A model generated the notes under the pieces. It did no database searches and was not told where the DNA came from. It worked only from the letters and a program-made list of their open reading frames with translations. A stretch of DNA of 64,000 bases, taken from Arthrobacter sp. GTDB lineage: Bacteria; Actinomycetota; Actinomycetes; Actinomycetales; Micrococcaceae. Positions 50,171-59,339 of the stretch are shown here, piece by piece. Both the position numbers and the translations under genes were made by a program. The stretch's first letter is position 1, and each line of letters begins with the position of its first letter. The stretch lies in the NCBI GenBank assembly GCA_023264815.1, contig JAHFUZ010000010.1, positions 58,201-122,200 of the forward strand, given 5' to 3'.

Positions 50171-51717
50171 ACCATCTTTTCAAGAAGGTCGAGGGAAGTC
50201 GGGCTTTCGACGGCGAGGTCGAAGCGGGCGGTGATTTCGCCGTCGCGCATCACGAGGATCTCGTCAGCCATCTCGAGGGCCTCCTCGAGGGTGTCGGGGA
50301 GCAGGATCACTGCGGCGCCGTCCTCCTGGGCGGCACGGATCTGGTCGTTCACCGTTTGCGAAGCTCCCGGATCGAGGCCCCGGAGGGGGTGGTCAAGGAT
50401 GAGGACGCTGAGCTCCTCAGCCCGCAGCCACTTGGCCATGACCACCTTTTGCTGGTTGCCGCCGGAGAATCGCCCAAGGGGGAGCTTGGGATCCCGCGGC
50501 CGGACATCGAGGCGCTCGAACCACTCCTCAGCGGCCTTCAGGCGGGCTTTCCTCCGCAGGATCGGACCCCTGGCCGCCTCCCGGGGATGCACCAGGGTGA
50601 GGTTCTCGGCTGCGCTCAGGCCGCCCACCATCCCCTCCACCTTCCGCTCCGAGGGAATGTAGGCCAGGCCCTGCCGAACGGCTCGGCGCATCGACCAGCC
50701 CTGGACGGTGCTGCCGGCAACTTCGAGGGTGCCCGAGTCGAACGGCTCGGTTCCGAAGAGGGCCCGGCAGACGGATTCACGGCCGGAGCCCATGGCGCCG
50801 ACGATGGCGAGGGAGCGTCCCGGAGAAACTGCGAACGAGACATCCTGGAAGTGTCCCTTCCGGCCGAGTCCCTTTGCCTCGACGGCGGCGACGGCGCCCG
50901 TGGCACTGCCGCCCTTTCGCACCCGTGCCCGTGATTCCTGTCCGATCATGAGGCGGAAGAGTTCCTCTTCGGTGACTTCCCCGCGGCGTACGTCAGCCAC
51001 GACTTCACCGTGCCTCATCACCACTACGCGGTCGCAGATGCGAAGCACTTCGTCCAGACGGTGGGAGACGAACAGGACCGATCCGATGTCCCGGAGCGCA
51101 CGGATCTCGCGTTCGAGGATCGCCGCTTCGTTGCGCTCCAGCACGGAGGTCGGCTCGTCGAGGATCACCAGCGGTGCCGCGTGAATGGCCTCGTCCACGC
51201 GCAGCGCACGGGCAATCTCGACCATCTGGCGGTCAACGAACGAGAGGTCGCTGACCTTGGTGCGCGGATCGATGGTGGAGCCAACGCGGGCGAGGATGGC
51301 GGCTGCCTCCTGGTTCAGCTGTTTCCAGCGGTAGAACCCGTAGCGGGTGGCCGCGTCCTTGGAGGACAGGGCGTTCATGGCGATGTTCTCGGCAACGGAG
51401 AGGTTGGACAGGAGTGATTGTTCCTGGTGTACGACGCCGATGCCCGCCGCCACTGCGTCCTGCGGCTTCCGGAACTTCACGGGCCGGCCATCCGTCTCGA
51501 TGATCCCCGAGTCAGGCTGATAGAGGCCGGTCAGGATCTTTAGCAGCGTCGACTTGCCGGCGCCGTTCTCGCCGATGAGTCCGACCACTTCGTGACGGGG
51601 GACTTCAAGGGAGACGTTCTTGACGGCGTGCGTGGAGCCGAAGGACTTTGAGACGTTGGTCAGCTTCAGTGCCGGGGTGTCGACGCCGGTACGTGGTGCG
51701 AGGGAGGCGTTGCTCAT
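50167..51717 (-). CDS. ABC transporter ATP-binding protein (two ATPase domains), second system
   Basis: A 516-residue RbsA-type protein. The first domain has GENGAGKST and VILDEPTSVLE. The second has GAMGSGRES, FSGGNQQK and LILDHPLRGLDPG. In the last motif the Walker B catalytic Glu, usual in RbsA-type second domains, is His, so the second site may be inactive. The ATG overlaps the permease stop by 4 bases. Confidence 0.92.
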   Translation of the reverse strand: MSNASLAPRTGVDTPALKLTNVSKSFGSTHAVKNVSLEVPRHEVVGLIGENGAGKSTLLKILTGLYQPDSGIIETDGRPVKFRKPQDAVAAGIGVVHQEQSLLSNLSVAENIAMNALSSKDAATRYGFYRWKQLNQEAAAILARVGSTIDPRTKVSDLSFVDRQMVEIARALRVDEAIHAAPLVILDEPTSVLERNEAAILEREIRALRDIGSVLFVSHRLDEVLRICDRVVVMRHGEVVADVRRGEVTEEELFRLMIGQESRARVRKGGSATGAVAAVEAKGLGRKGHFQDVSFAVSPGRSLAIVGAMGSGRESVCRALFGTEPFDSGTLEVAGSTVQGWSMRRAVRQGLAYIPSERKVEGMVGGLSAAENLTLVHPREAARGPILRRKARLKAAEEWFERLDVRPRDPKLPLGRFSGGNQQKVVMAKWLRAEELSVLILDHPLRGLDPGASQTVNDQIRAAQEDGAAVILLPDTLEEALEMADEILVMRDGEITARFDLAVESPTSLDLLEKMV

Positions 51718-52748
51718 TTTACGATCCTCAGTCTGCTGCGGTGCGGCCAGGTAGCCACGAGGACAGCCGCGATGAGTACGGTTCCGGAGACCGCGGATTG
51801 GATGTTCGGGCTTACACCGCTGAGGATGAGCCCGTTGTTGAGCGCGGTCAGCATGAGCACGCCGACGGCGGTGCGGAGGATGCCGCCCTTGCCGCCTCCG
51901 AGGGAGGTGCCGCCGATCACGACGGCGGCGATGGTCAGGAAGAGTGTCCCCACGCCCACGGTGGCTGATCCTGCGCCGAGTTCGAGGGCTGCCAGCACAC
52001 CGGCGGCCGCGCTGCAGAACCCTGCGACGACAAACACGTAGAGCTTGTACCGGAGAACCGGGATGCCGTTGCCCTTGGAGATCTCCTCGCTGTCGCCGAT
52101 CGCGTAGGCGAAGCGCCCCAGCCGCGTGAAGCGGGCCACGAACATCCCGGCCAGGACGAATGCGGCGGCGAGCAGGAACGCGTTGGGCACTCCGAAGGTG
52201 AGCGTGGACGGCCATGCCTTGATGCCGCCATCGGGCAGGAAGGGAATGGACTGATCGCCGAAAAGCACCGTGGCGATGCCAAGGCCCACGAACCAGACGC
52301 CCAGCGTAACGATGAACGAGGGGACCTTGAGCCGGGTGTGCACCAGGCCGCTCAGCATGCCCAGGCCCACCCCGACGGCGAGCGCGGCGACAATGGCCCA
52401 CGGGCCCAGGTCGGCGCTCCCGCGGCTGTTGGCCGTCATGAGGACGAAGGTCATGCCGGCGGCGCCCATCACGCCCTCCACGGAGAGGTCGATCGAACCG
52501 GTCAAAATCACCAGGGTTGCGCCGACGCCGATGATCAGCGGAAGGGACGCGTGGTCCAGGATGGTCCGCAGGTTCTCCGGCGTCAGGAACGTTGCGGGGT
52601 TCAGCGCCGTGAAGACGGCGATCAGTCCGACCAGGGCAAGCACTTCGCCGAGGTTTTTGAACTCGAACCGGCGACCTGCCCGGAGGGGCGGCTGTGATGG
52701 GGCGGGTGCCTGCTCGAGGAGGCCGGTCCCGGTGTCCTTGTCTGTCAT
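51714..52748 (-). CDS. ABC transporter permease (RbsC-type), second system
   Basis: A 344-residue permease: LVILTGSIDLSVEGVMG and AAVVIGGTSLGGGKGG are family stretches, with about 9 helices. ATG 52748 is preceded by AGGTGAAAG; a GTG at 52757 is in frame. It is encoded between the binding protein and the ATPase. Confidence 0.92.
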   Translation of the reverse strand: MTDKDTGTGLLEQAPAPSQPPLRAGRRFEFKNLGEVLALVGLIAVFTALNPATFLTPENLRTILDHASLPLIIGVGATLVILTGSIDLSVEGVMGAAGMTFVLMTANSRGSADLGPWAIVAALAVGVGLGMLSGLVHTRLKVPSFIVTLGVWFVGLGIATVLFGDQSIPFLPDGGIKAWPSTLTFGVPNAFLLAAAFVLAGMFVARFTRLGRFAYAIGDSEEISKGNGIPVLRYKLYVFVVAGFCSAAAGVLAALELGAGSATVGVGTLFLTIAAVVIGGTSLGGGKGGILRTAVGVLMLTALNNGLILSGVSPNIQSAVSGTVLIAAVLVATWPHRSRLRIVK

Positions 52749-52831
52749 TTCTTTCACCTGTCGTGGTTTGCTGCCGATGAGGCGGCTCCGGGCCTGTATA
52801 CGCAGTACCCGGAGCCGCCCAGCGTTTGGGA

Positions 52832-53959
52832 TCAGTTAGGCAACTTCTCCGGGCCGCCCGAGACCAGCGGCACGGGCTCGGTCCCCCAGGGGCCGTTCTT
52901 GATGAGGTCGTCCATCCAGCCGTCGATGGCGCCGTCGAACTTCGTGTAGTCGGCGAAGTTGTTCGGGGTGACGCAGCTCAGCTTGAACAGGCTGTTGCGC
53001 TTCTCCTTGGGCAGTTCCGAGGGCTTGATTTCCCCGGTGGCGGCGAGGTAGGAGGTGTAGAGTCCGATCGCGGCGGCCATGAATCCGCGGTGGAAGGTCT
53101 CGCCGGCGATGGCGCCGTTGCCCATCTTTTCCTTCATCATGTCGGCCACCGGCGGGTACAGGCCGTCGGAGGCAAACTTGACGTTGTTGATCCGGCCGGC
53201 ATCCTTGACTGCCTGCACGGCGCCGATGATCATGCCGTCGTCGGCGGCCCAGATGCCGTCAATCTTGTCGCCGTACTTGGCGAGGAGGTTCTGGGTCTCC
53301 TTGAGCCCGAGCTGGGGGTCCCAGTTGGCCGGGCGGGTGTCCAGGAGCTTCACGTCGGGGTAGGCCTTGAGTGCATCCTTCAGTCCGGCGACGCGGGTCT
53401 GGCTGGTGGTGCTGTCCAGCACGCCTGCGAGGGCAACGATGTTGCCCTTGCCGCCGATGCTGTCGGCGAGTGCCTTTGCGGTGCACTGGCCGCTCTCGAC
53501 GCCGGAGTGCTTCTGGAAGGCCACGAAGTTGTCGCCCTGGTCCCACGGCTCGAAGTTGTCCGGCTTGTTCCACCAGACGGTCGCGTAACCGCCGGCGGCC
53601 TTGACGGCGTTGATGATGGGCGGAGCGTCGGAGCTGGCAACCGTGTTGACCATCAGCGCCACCTTCTTGCCCTGGGCAAGAATGGCCTGGATTTTGGAGA
53701 TTTCGGTTTGCGAGCTGCCCTCGGAGTCGACGATCTCGAGGGGCACATCGAGCTTCTTGGACAGTGCCTTGGCGCCCTCGATCATGGAGGCCATGTAGGG
53801 GTTGGTGGTGTTGATGACCGATGCGACCAGCACGATGTCCTTCTTGTCGATCGGCTGGTTGCTGCTGGCCGTGGTTGACGAGCAAGCCGTGGTGGCCAGC
53901 AGGCCGGCGACCAGTCCGAACGCCGCTACGCGGCGCCCGATGGATTTCCTGAGGTGCAT
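52832..53959 (-). CDS. Sugar-type ABC transporter substrate-binding lipoprotein, second system
   Basis: A 375-residue binding protein with lipobox TTAC and a periplasmic-binding fold: KKDIVLVASVINTTNPYMASMIEGAKAL, ILAQGKKVALMVNTVA, GNIVALAGVLDSTTSQTRVAGLKDAL. ATG 53959 has AAGGAG 7 bases upstream. First gene of the second transporter operon. Confidence 0.9.
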   Translation of the reverse strand: MHLRKSIGRRVAAFGLVAGLLATTACSSTTASSNQPIDKKDIVLVASVINTTNPYMASMIEGAKALSKKLDVPLEIVDSEGSSQTEISKIQAILAQGKKVALMVNTVASSDAPPIINAVKAAGGYATVWWNKPDNFEPWDQGDNFVAFQKHSGVESGQCTAKALADSIGGKGNIVALAGVLDSTTSQTRVAGLKDALKAYPDVKLLDTRPANWDPQLGLKETQNLLAKYGDKIDGIWAADDGMIIGAVQAVKDAGRINNVKFASDGLYPPVADMMKEKMGNGAIAGETFHRGFMAAAIGLYTSYLAATGEIKPSELPKEKRNSLFKLSCVTPNNFADYTKFDGAIDGWMDDLIKNGPWGTEPVPLVSGGPEKLPN

Positions 53960-54001
53960 CAAAGACTCCTTTGTGAAAGACGACCCTAAGTGAAGCTGAA
54001 G

Positions 54002-54024
54002 ATATTTATTCAACTACTGCATTT
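54002..54024 (-). promoter_or_regulatory. Shared motif in the second transporter promoter
   Basis: On the coding (minus) strand AAATGCAG (54017-54024) is followed closely by an AT-rich block that reads ATATTTATTC on the plus strand (54002-54011). The same AAATGCAG and ATATTTATTC words occur 6 bases apart before the glpD-like gene (57646-57670). They are candidate SorC-type operator elements of one regulon. Confidence 0.5.
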
Positions 54025-54100
54025 GCATGCTATTGAGTGTGCGTTACCTCACAGGAGCGTGTCAAGAGGTTGTTTTGCACCGTGACCTGCGAAGGCTTAA

Positions 54101-54141
54101 ATGACTGTGGGGAGCCTGCAAAACAGGCTCCCCACAGTCAT
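54101..54141 (-). terminator. Terminator between epoxide hydrolase and second transporter operon
   Basis: ATGACTGTGGGGAGCCTG (54101-54118) pairs perfectly with CAGGCTCCCCACAGTCAT (54124-54141), an 18-bp stem with loop CAAAA, 9 bases past the epoxide hydrolase stop. It separates two transcription units. Confidence 0.85.
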
Positions 54142-54149
54142 GTGTGGAC

Positions 54150-55394
54150 CTAACGCAGCGTCCTGAAGAACGTCCGGACGTCGTCCACGTACGTGTCCGG
54201 GGCCTCGAGCGGCGCGAAGTGGCCGCCGTCCTCGTGCACGCGGTACTGCTGGAGGTTGAAGTACTTCTCGGTCCAGCTCCGCGGCGGCTTGTAGATTTCG
54301 CCCGGGTAGATTCCGACTGCGGTCGGCGCACCTACCACCGGGAACCGGTCGTGGGAGGGTTTCCAGGGGTTGCCCCGGCACTCCCAGTAGTAGCGGGACG
54401 ACGTGCCGCCGGTGTTGGTAAGGAAGTACACGGCCGCGGTGGTGACAAGGTCCTCCTTGGGCCACACACGTTCAAAGGCTTCCGTACCGTGGCCGCGCTC
54501 CTCGAGGCCCCAGAAATACCGCTTCTCAGTGATCCACGCCAGTTGCGCGGCGGGGGAGTCGGCAACCAGCGCAGCCAGGGTCTGGGGTTTCGTCAGCTGG
54601 ATTTCGCCGTAGCCGCTCTCCTTCTGGACAAAGAGCTTGCCGCGTTCGAACCAGCCCTTCTCGTCGGAATCGTTGTATTCGCTCTCATCTGGCAGCCCGA
54701 GGAAGGGGTCGTACTTCACGCCAGGAGGAGCATCGGGGTGCTCGGCAAGGTAGTGGCTCATCTGGGCCGGGAAGTGCGTGTATACGCCATAGACGTCCTG
54801 CTCGTACTTGTGGCCGTGCTGCTGCGCTATGAGGGCGCCCCAGTCGCCGCCCGCCGTGGCGTACTTTTCATAGCCCAGGATGTCCTTCATGAGCGTGTTC
54901 TCCAGGTCCGCCGTCCGCCACCAGTTCCAGCCCGGTTCGGTCAGCGGCGAGGAGAAGCCGTACCCCGGAAGCGAGATAAGGACGACGTCGAAGGCGTCCG
55001 CCGGGTCGCCTCCGTAGCTCGCCGGGTCGGACAGCGGTCCGATGACCTTGCGGAGGTCCCAGAAGGTCCAGGGCCAGCCGTGGTGGATGAGCAGCGGCAT
55101 GGGGTTGGGCCCCTTGCCCTTAACGTGGATGAAATGGAGCGGAACGCCCATGAGCTCGGTCTTGAAGTGCGGCAGTTCGTTCATGCGCCGCTCGACGTCC
55201 CGCCAGTCGTAGTCGTTGACCCAGTAGTCGACGAGCTGTTTGTGGTAATCGGTGTTGTAGCCGTAGCGCCAGTCGTCGTTGGCGAAGTCCACGGGATACC
55301 TTGTGCGGCGGAGCCGCTCGTCCATATCCTTCAGGTCCTCGTCGGGGATCGAGATGGTGAAGGGGGTAACCCCGCCTTCGTTGTGCGCAGCCAT
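54150..55394 (-). CDS. Epoxide hydrolase (microsomal-type, with EHN domain)
   Basis: A 414-residue alpha/beta hydrolase with the N-terminal epoxide-hydrolase region (FTISIPDEDLKDMDERLRRTRYP). HHGWPWTFWD is the oxyanion loop, AGGDWGALIA holds the nucleophile Asp, and EDGGHFAPLEAPD the catalytic His. It converts an epoxide to a diol. The presence of an epoxide hydrolase beside glycerol-type enzymes hints at epoxide- or ether-derived polyols as substrate; this is inference. Confidence 0.85.
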   Translation of the reverse strand: MAAHNEGGVTPFTISIPDEDLKDMDERLRRTRYPVDFANDDWRYGYNTDYHKQLVDYWVNDYDWRDVERRMNELPHFKTELMGVPLHFIHVKGKGPNPMPLLIHHGWPWTFWDLRKVIGPLSDPASYGGDPADAFDVVLISLPGYGFSSPLTEPGWNWWRTADLENTLMKDILGYEKYATAGGDWGALIAQQHGHKYEQDVYGVYTHFPAQMSHYLAEHPDAPPGVKYDPFLGLPDESEYNDSDEKGWFERGKLFVQKESGYGEIQLTKPQTLAALVADSPAAQLAWITEKRYFWGLEERGHGTEAFERVWPKEDLVTTAAVYFLTNTGGTSSRYYWECRGNPWKPSHDRFPVVGAPTAVGIYPGEIYKPPRSWTEKYFNLQQYRVHEDGGHFAPLEAPDTYVDDVRTFFRTLR

Positions 55395-55433
55395 TGCGCC
55401 TCCTTGCGGAATAGGTGGTTGGGATTGATGTGC

Positions 55434-56381
55434 TCAGGTGATGTTGTAGAGCGCCCGCGCTTCTTCATGCGTGGCGATGGGCCGGCCTACCTCCCGCGCG
55501 ATCTCCTGGGCCTGCTGGAGGAGCTCGAGGTTGGTGGGGTTGCGGGCGGGATCATAAAAGAGCTCCAGTCCGGTCTTGATGTGGCCGCCGAGCTCAATGG
55601 CCCGGCGGAGGAGGGCAGTGTCATCGAACGCGCCCTGCCCCCAGATCGAGATGTACCAGGGGTGCTTGACCTTCGCTTCCTCAATCATCGTGAGGTAGTA
55701 GTACAGGCTCTCCATGCTGGGTTTCATCCCGTTCGTTCCGATCGGGTCCATGGCGGTGAGCCCGTAGTCGCCGATGAGGTAGAAGTCCCACATGGAGCCC
55801 TTGGTCGAAAGGCCCCGGTTGACGTAATGCATGGCGTGGCGCAGGTGGCCCGGCTCGTACACGCCGAACACCATGGCCAGGTCCCTTTCGCGGAACATTT
55901 TGACCTGGCTTGCCACGCGCTGGTAGTTAAATCCGAATTCCGGGCCGGAGAGGTAGCCTTCCTCGTCTTCGTCGACGGCGAACAGGGTCAGGCCGGTGTC
56001 GACGCAGCCGATGCGCACATTGCCGCCTTCGTAAAGGTGCGGCACGTGCTCAAGTCCGTTTTCGTGCGGCAGCAGCCGGAGGTTGTTGCAGGTGGTGGGG
56101 TACCACGTGATGTCCGGGTGCTTCTCCAAGACCCGGTCCCAGGTCCGCATGTAGTCCTTGTAGGCGTTCTCGCCGAGCAGGTCGAAGCTCGTGTTGTGCG
56201 CGTGGATGGCGCCGGCGCCCGCTTCCCAGCACCTGATCGCGTCTTCCGCGATTTCCTCGTAGGTGATGGGGGTGTTCGGGTTCATCTCCTTGGTGCGGAT
56301 GCCGTTAATATGGGACTCGATCACCACCGGGTAGTCCCAGTTCGGCTTCATGTCGGCGTACTTGTCAAGGCGGGTGGGCAC
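55434..56381 (-). CDS. BKACE-family (beta-keto acid cleavage, DUF849) enzyme
   Basis: A 315-residue protein of the beta-keto acid cleavage family: VVIESHINGIRTKEMNPNTP, AIRCWEAGAGAIHAHNTSFD (zinc HAH), and YISIWGQGAFDDTALLRRAIELGGHIKTGLELF. BKACE enzymes react a beta-keto acid with acetyl-CoA to give a CoA ester and acetoacetate. The substrate is unknown. GTG 56381 has CAGGAG 8 bases upstream; the longer frame to 56459 is not supported. Confidence 0.85.
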   Translation of the reverse strand: MPTRLDKYADMKPNWDYPVVIESHINGIRTKEMNPNTPITYEEIAEDAIRCWEAGAGAIHAHNTSFDLLGENAYKDYMRTWDRVLEKHPDITWYPTTCNNLRLLPHENGLEHVPHLYEGGNVRIGCVDTGLTLFAVDEDEEGYLSGPEFGFNYQRVASQVKMFRERDLAMVFGVYEPGHLRHAMHYVNRGLSTKGSMWDFYLIGDYGLTAMDPIGTNGMKPSMESLYYYLTMIEEAKVKHPWYISIWGQGAFDDTALLRRAIELGGHIKTGLELFYDPARNPTNLELLQQAQEIAREVGRPIATHEEARALYNIT

Positions 56382-56533
56382 GGCTAGCTCCTGATGGACG
56401 GCGTGGCGGCGCCGATTCAAGAGCCCCGGGAGGCCGAAATCATGAATCGTTATGCGCACCGGAAGTGAATATGCAATCGATCATGGGATGTGCGTCACAG
56501 TCTTGTCAATAGGTGCGGGGTGCTTTCCGCAGC

Positions 56534-57568
56534 TTAGGCCTTCGATGCAGCCGTACGGCGGCGGGCATTGCCCTTGGCCGGGGTGGTCCCCTGTGCTGCC
56601 TGCGGCGCGGGGGGAGCCGATTCAACCAGGAACTGGGCGGTCGCGGCGTCGGTTACGAGCGTATCAATCCACCCGCCCGCAACCGCTGCCCTGATAGCCC
56701 GGTGCTTGCGGGCACCGCCGGCCACGGCCCATCGGTGGCGTGCACTTTTAAGCTGCTCCCGGGTGATGCCCACCACCAGGTCCTCGAGCTCCGAGTCGAT
56801 CGGGTTCCCGTCAGCGTCAAGGAAGTGCAGGCAGACCTCCCCCACTGCCCCCAGTTCGCGGACGTGGGCGAACTGCTCATGCGTGAAGAAGTTGTCTCCA
56901 GGTCGGAGGTCCGGATCGATCTTGTCGGCGCCAATGCCCACCAGCACCAGGTCTACCGAGTCGAGCATTTCCAGTGCCTTCTGCGCGTGGGGGTCGCTGC
57001 TGAGCAAAAGTTCCTTCATTTCCCGGCTCGCGGCCACGCCCGGCGTGCGGAGGAAGACGGGCTGTGCTCCGGTGAGTGCGGCGAAGTGCTGGGTGGACCT
57101 CGCGGTGTCGTGCTGCAGTGCGGGCGGGCCGAGGTCGCCAAGTGTCTCGACGACATGCTTGCACCGCGTCCGCATGGGAAGCATGACGTCGATCATCAGT
57201 CGCAGGGTCTTACTCCATGAAGTGACCGCGATCGTGCGCACTTCGAACGCAACGTCATGGAGGAGTGCGGCCATGGTGTAGGCAAGGTCCTTGGCCAATT
57301 CTGCGTCGTCATCGCTCACGGCGTCGACAATGTGGACTTCGCTGAGCCCGTAGATCGATTCGACGCGCTCCTCCAGTTCGGCGTGGACGTGCTGGGGTAC
57401 AGCGACCACTGTTCGCACTATCGAGGCATCCTCCGCCTGGGCCAGTAGCCGGGAAACCCGGGATTGTGAGATCTGAAGTCGCTTGGCAATGTCGGTCTGG
57501 CGCATCTCGTGCGTATGGTAAAGACGCGCGACCTTGATCATCAGCCGCTGTCCGTCGATGTCGGTCAC
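56534..57568 (-). CDS. SorC/DeoR-type sugar-binding transcriptional regulator
   Basis: A 344-residue regulator. An N-terminal HTH (LMIKVARLYHTHEMRQTDIAKRLQISQSRVSRLLAQAE) is followed by a sugar-phosphate-binding SorC domain (MKELLLSSDPHAQKALEMLDSVDLVLVGIGA ... GAVGEVCLHFLDADG ... KHRAIRAAVAGGWIDTLVTD). It probably senses a phosphorylated intermediate and controls the island. GTG 57568 is used because AAAGGAG lies 7 bases before it; ATG 57595 has no such site. Divergent from the glpD-like operon. Confidence 0.88.
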   Translation of the reverse strand: MTDIDGQRLMIKVARLYHTHEMRQTDIAKRLQISQSRVSRLLAQAEDASIVRTVVAVPQHVHAELEERVESIYGLSEVHIVDAVSDDDAELAKDLAYTMAALLHDVAFEVRTIAVTSWSKTLRLMIDVMLPMRTRCKHVVETLGDLGPPALQHDTARSTQHFAALTGAQPVFLRTPGVAASREMKELLLSSDPHAQKALEMLDSVDLVLVGIGADKIDPDLRPGDNFFTHEQFAHVRELGAVGEVCLHFLDADGNPIDSELEDLVVGITREQLKSARHRWAVAGGARKHRAIRAAVAGGWIDTLVTDAATAQFLVESAPPAPQAAQGTTPAKGNARRRTAASKA

Positions 57569-57645
57569 TGGCCAGCTCCTTTCGTTATTTTCCATCCTAG
57601 GTCCCCCTTGACACGCGGACGCGGGGGCTGGAGACTCATAAATGG

Positions 57646-57670
57646 AAATGCAGATTGTAAATATTTATTC
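57646..57670 (+). promoter_or_regulatory. Shared motif in the glpD-like operon promoter
   Basis: AAATGCAG (57646-57653) and ATATTTATTC (57661-57670) lie 32-56 bases before the GlpD-like start, between the divergent regulator and this operon. The same two words occur before the second transporter operon. Confidence 0.5.
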
Positions 57671-57701
57671 TACACCGCTGTGGAGCAGGAAGGAAGCTGC
57701 G

Positions 57702-59339
57702 ATGGAGGAGTTCACCACCCCTTTTGACGTCGTCGTTGTCGGAGCAGGCATTAATGGCCTGGGAATCGCCCGCGATGCGGCCGTCAGGGGACTGCGGGTT
57801 GTGCTGTTGGAGCAGGACGATATCTGCAGCGGAGTCTCCGCATGGTCCGGACGCCTGGTCCACGGAGGGCTGCGGTACCTGGAACACCGTGACTTCGCGC
57901 TGGTCCGTGAATCACTGCGTGAACGCGAGCTCCTCTTCCGGCTGGCGCCCCACCTGGTGAAGCCGCTGCGGCTGATCATGCCGCTGAGTTCCCACAGCCG
58001 CCGTCCCGCCTGGCTGATCCGGATCGGCATGCTGTTGTATGACGCCCTGTCCTTCGACAAGAAGACGCAGGGGCACGAGGTCCTCAACCGGGACGCGATC
58101 CTCCGCCGTTTTCCGGGCATCTCGCCCGATGGCCTCCGCGGCGCCGTGGTCTTCACGGACGGACAGGTTGAATACGCGGAGCGGCTCTGCACCGAGGTGG
58201 CCCTGGCCGCCGCCGGCGCCGGCGCCGTGATCCGGACCAAGGCACGGGTCGAAGAACCGGTCCTGGAAGGCGGGCGGGTTGCCGGCGTGCGCTACCGGAA
58301 CACCCTGACCGATGAAATGCATGAAGTCCGGGCACCGGTCGTCCTCAACGTGGCGGGCCCGTGGATCGACCGGATCTTCCGGCGCGGCGCGCCGGACCAG
58401 CCGCGGCTTAATGGCGGCACCAAGGGCAGCCACCTCATCGTGGACCCGTTCCCCGGGGCCCCCGCCGACGTCGTCTACTACGAGTCAAAAACCGACGGCC
58501 GCCTTGTCCTCGTGATTCCGTGGATGGGGCGCTACCTGATCGGGACCACGGACCTCCGGTTCGACGACGATCCCGGCGAGGCCCGCTGCAACGCCAACGA
58601 AATGGACTACCTGCTGGGCGAGGTCAACGAGCTGATCCCGAGCGCTAAGCTCACGCCCGCTGACGTGCTCTTCACGTATTCCGGTGTGCGGCCGCTGCCG
58701 TACGCACCTGACGTGGAAGAGTGGGAGGTTCCGCGCAGCCACGTCCTCCACGACCACGCGCCGGACCTGCCCGGCCTTATCACCGTGGTGGGAGGGAAGC
58801 TGACCACCTATCGGCAGCTTGCGCAGGACGCGGTCGACGACGTCTTCAAACGCCTCGGACGCAAGAGCCCGAAGTGCGTGACCGCCAGCCTCCCGCTCCC
58901 CGGCGCGGCCGGGGATTTCGGTGCGGCGCGGGCTGCCCTCGGCCGGGAAGGCCTCGAGGGACGGACGGTCGAACGGCTGCTGGCCCTGTACGGGACGCGG
59001 GCACTGGACGTCATCGCCGAAGCGGACGCCGCCGGCTCCGGACACCTGGTCCTTGATCCCGCAACGGGTGCGCTGGAGGCCGAGATCCTGCTCGCGGTCC
59101 GGCACGAGTTCGCGCAGACGCTCACCGACGTCCTGGCACGCCGGATGCTGCTGGCCTTCGAACCGGGGCATGGCCTTGACGTTGTCGAACGGGCCGCAGC
59201 AGTCATGGGTGCCGAGTGCGGCTGGGACGATGAGCGGCAGGGGGCCGAGATCCGCGGCTACCGTGAGTGGCTGGAACGCCTCGCGGTTCCTTCCCACGCC
59301 GCGCGTGACCGGGCTGCGGCCGAGGGCCCCAAGCCATGA
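57702..59339 (+). CDS. glpD: Glycerol-3-phosphate dehydrogenase-like flavoprotein (GlpD type), first copy
   Basis: A 545-residue FAD enzyme: VVVVGAGINGLGIARDAAVRG (FAD motif), SGRLVHGGLRYLEHRDFALV, NGGTKGSHLIVD and FTYSGVRPLPYAPD, GGKLTTYRQLAQD. These are the GlpD hallmarks. It should oxidise sn-glycerol-3-phosphate or a related phosphate to the keto form, passing electrons to quinone at the membrane. ATG 57702 has GGAAG 7 bases upstream. It is the first gene of an operon with overlapping ends. Confidence 0.88.
   Translation: MEEFTTPFDVVVVGAGINGLGIARDAAVRGLRVVLLEQDDICSGVSAWSGRLVHGGLRYLEHRDFALVRESLRERELLFRLAPHLVKPLRLIMPLSSHSRRPAWLIRIGMLLYDALSFDKKTQGHEVLNRDAILRRFPGISPDGLRGAVVFTDGQVEYAERLCTEVALAAAGAGAVIRTKARVEEPVLEGGRVAGVRYRNTLTDEMHEVRAPVVLNVAGPWIDRIFRRGAPDQPRLNGGTKGSHLIVDPFPGAPADVVYYESKTDGRLVLVIPWMGRYLIGTTDLRFDDDPGEARCNANEMDYLLGEVNELIPSAKLTPADVLFTYSGVRPLPYAPDVEEWEVPRSHVLHDHAPDLPGLITVVGGKLTTYRQLAQDAVDDVFKRLGRKSPKCVTASLPLPGAAGDFGAARAALGREGLEGRTVERLLALYGTRALDVIAEADAAGSGHLVLDPATGALEAEILLAVRHEFAQTLTDVLARRMLLAFEPGHGLDVVERAAAVMGAECGWDDERQGAEIRGYREWLERLAVPSHAARDRAAAEGPKP

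Noticed and set aside
54144..56387. 747-residue open frame on the plus strand
   Set aside because: Antisense to epoxide hydrolase and BKACE genes; Val/Gly-rich low-information sequence.
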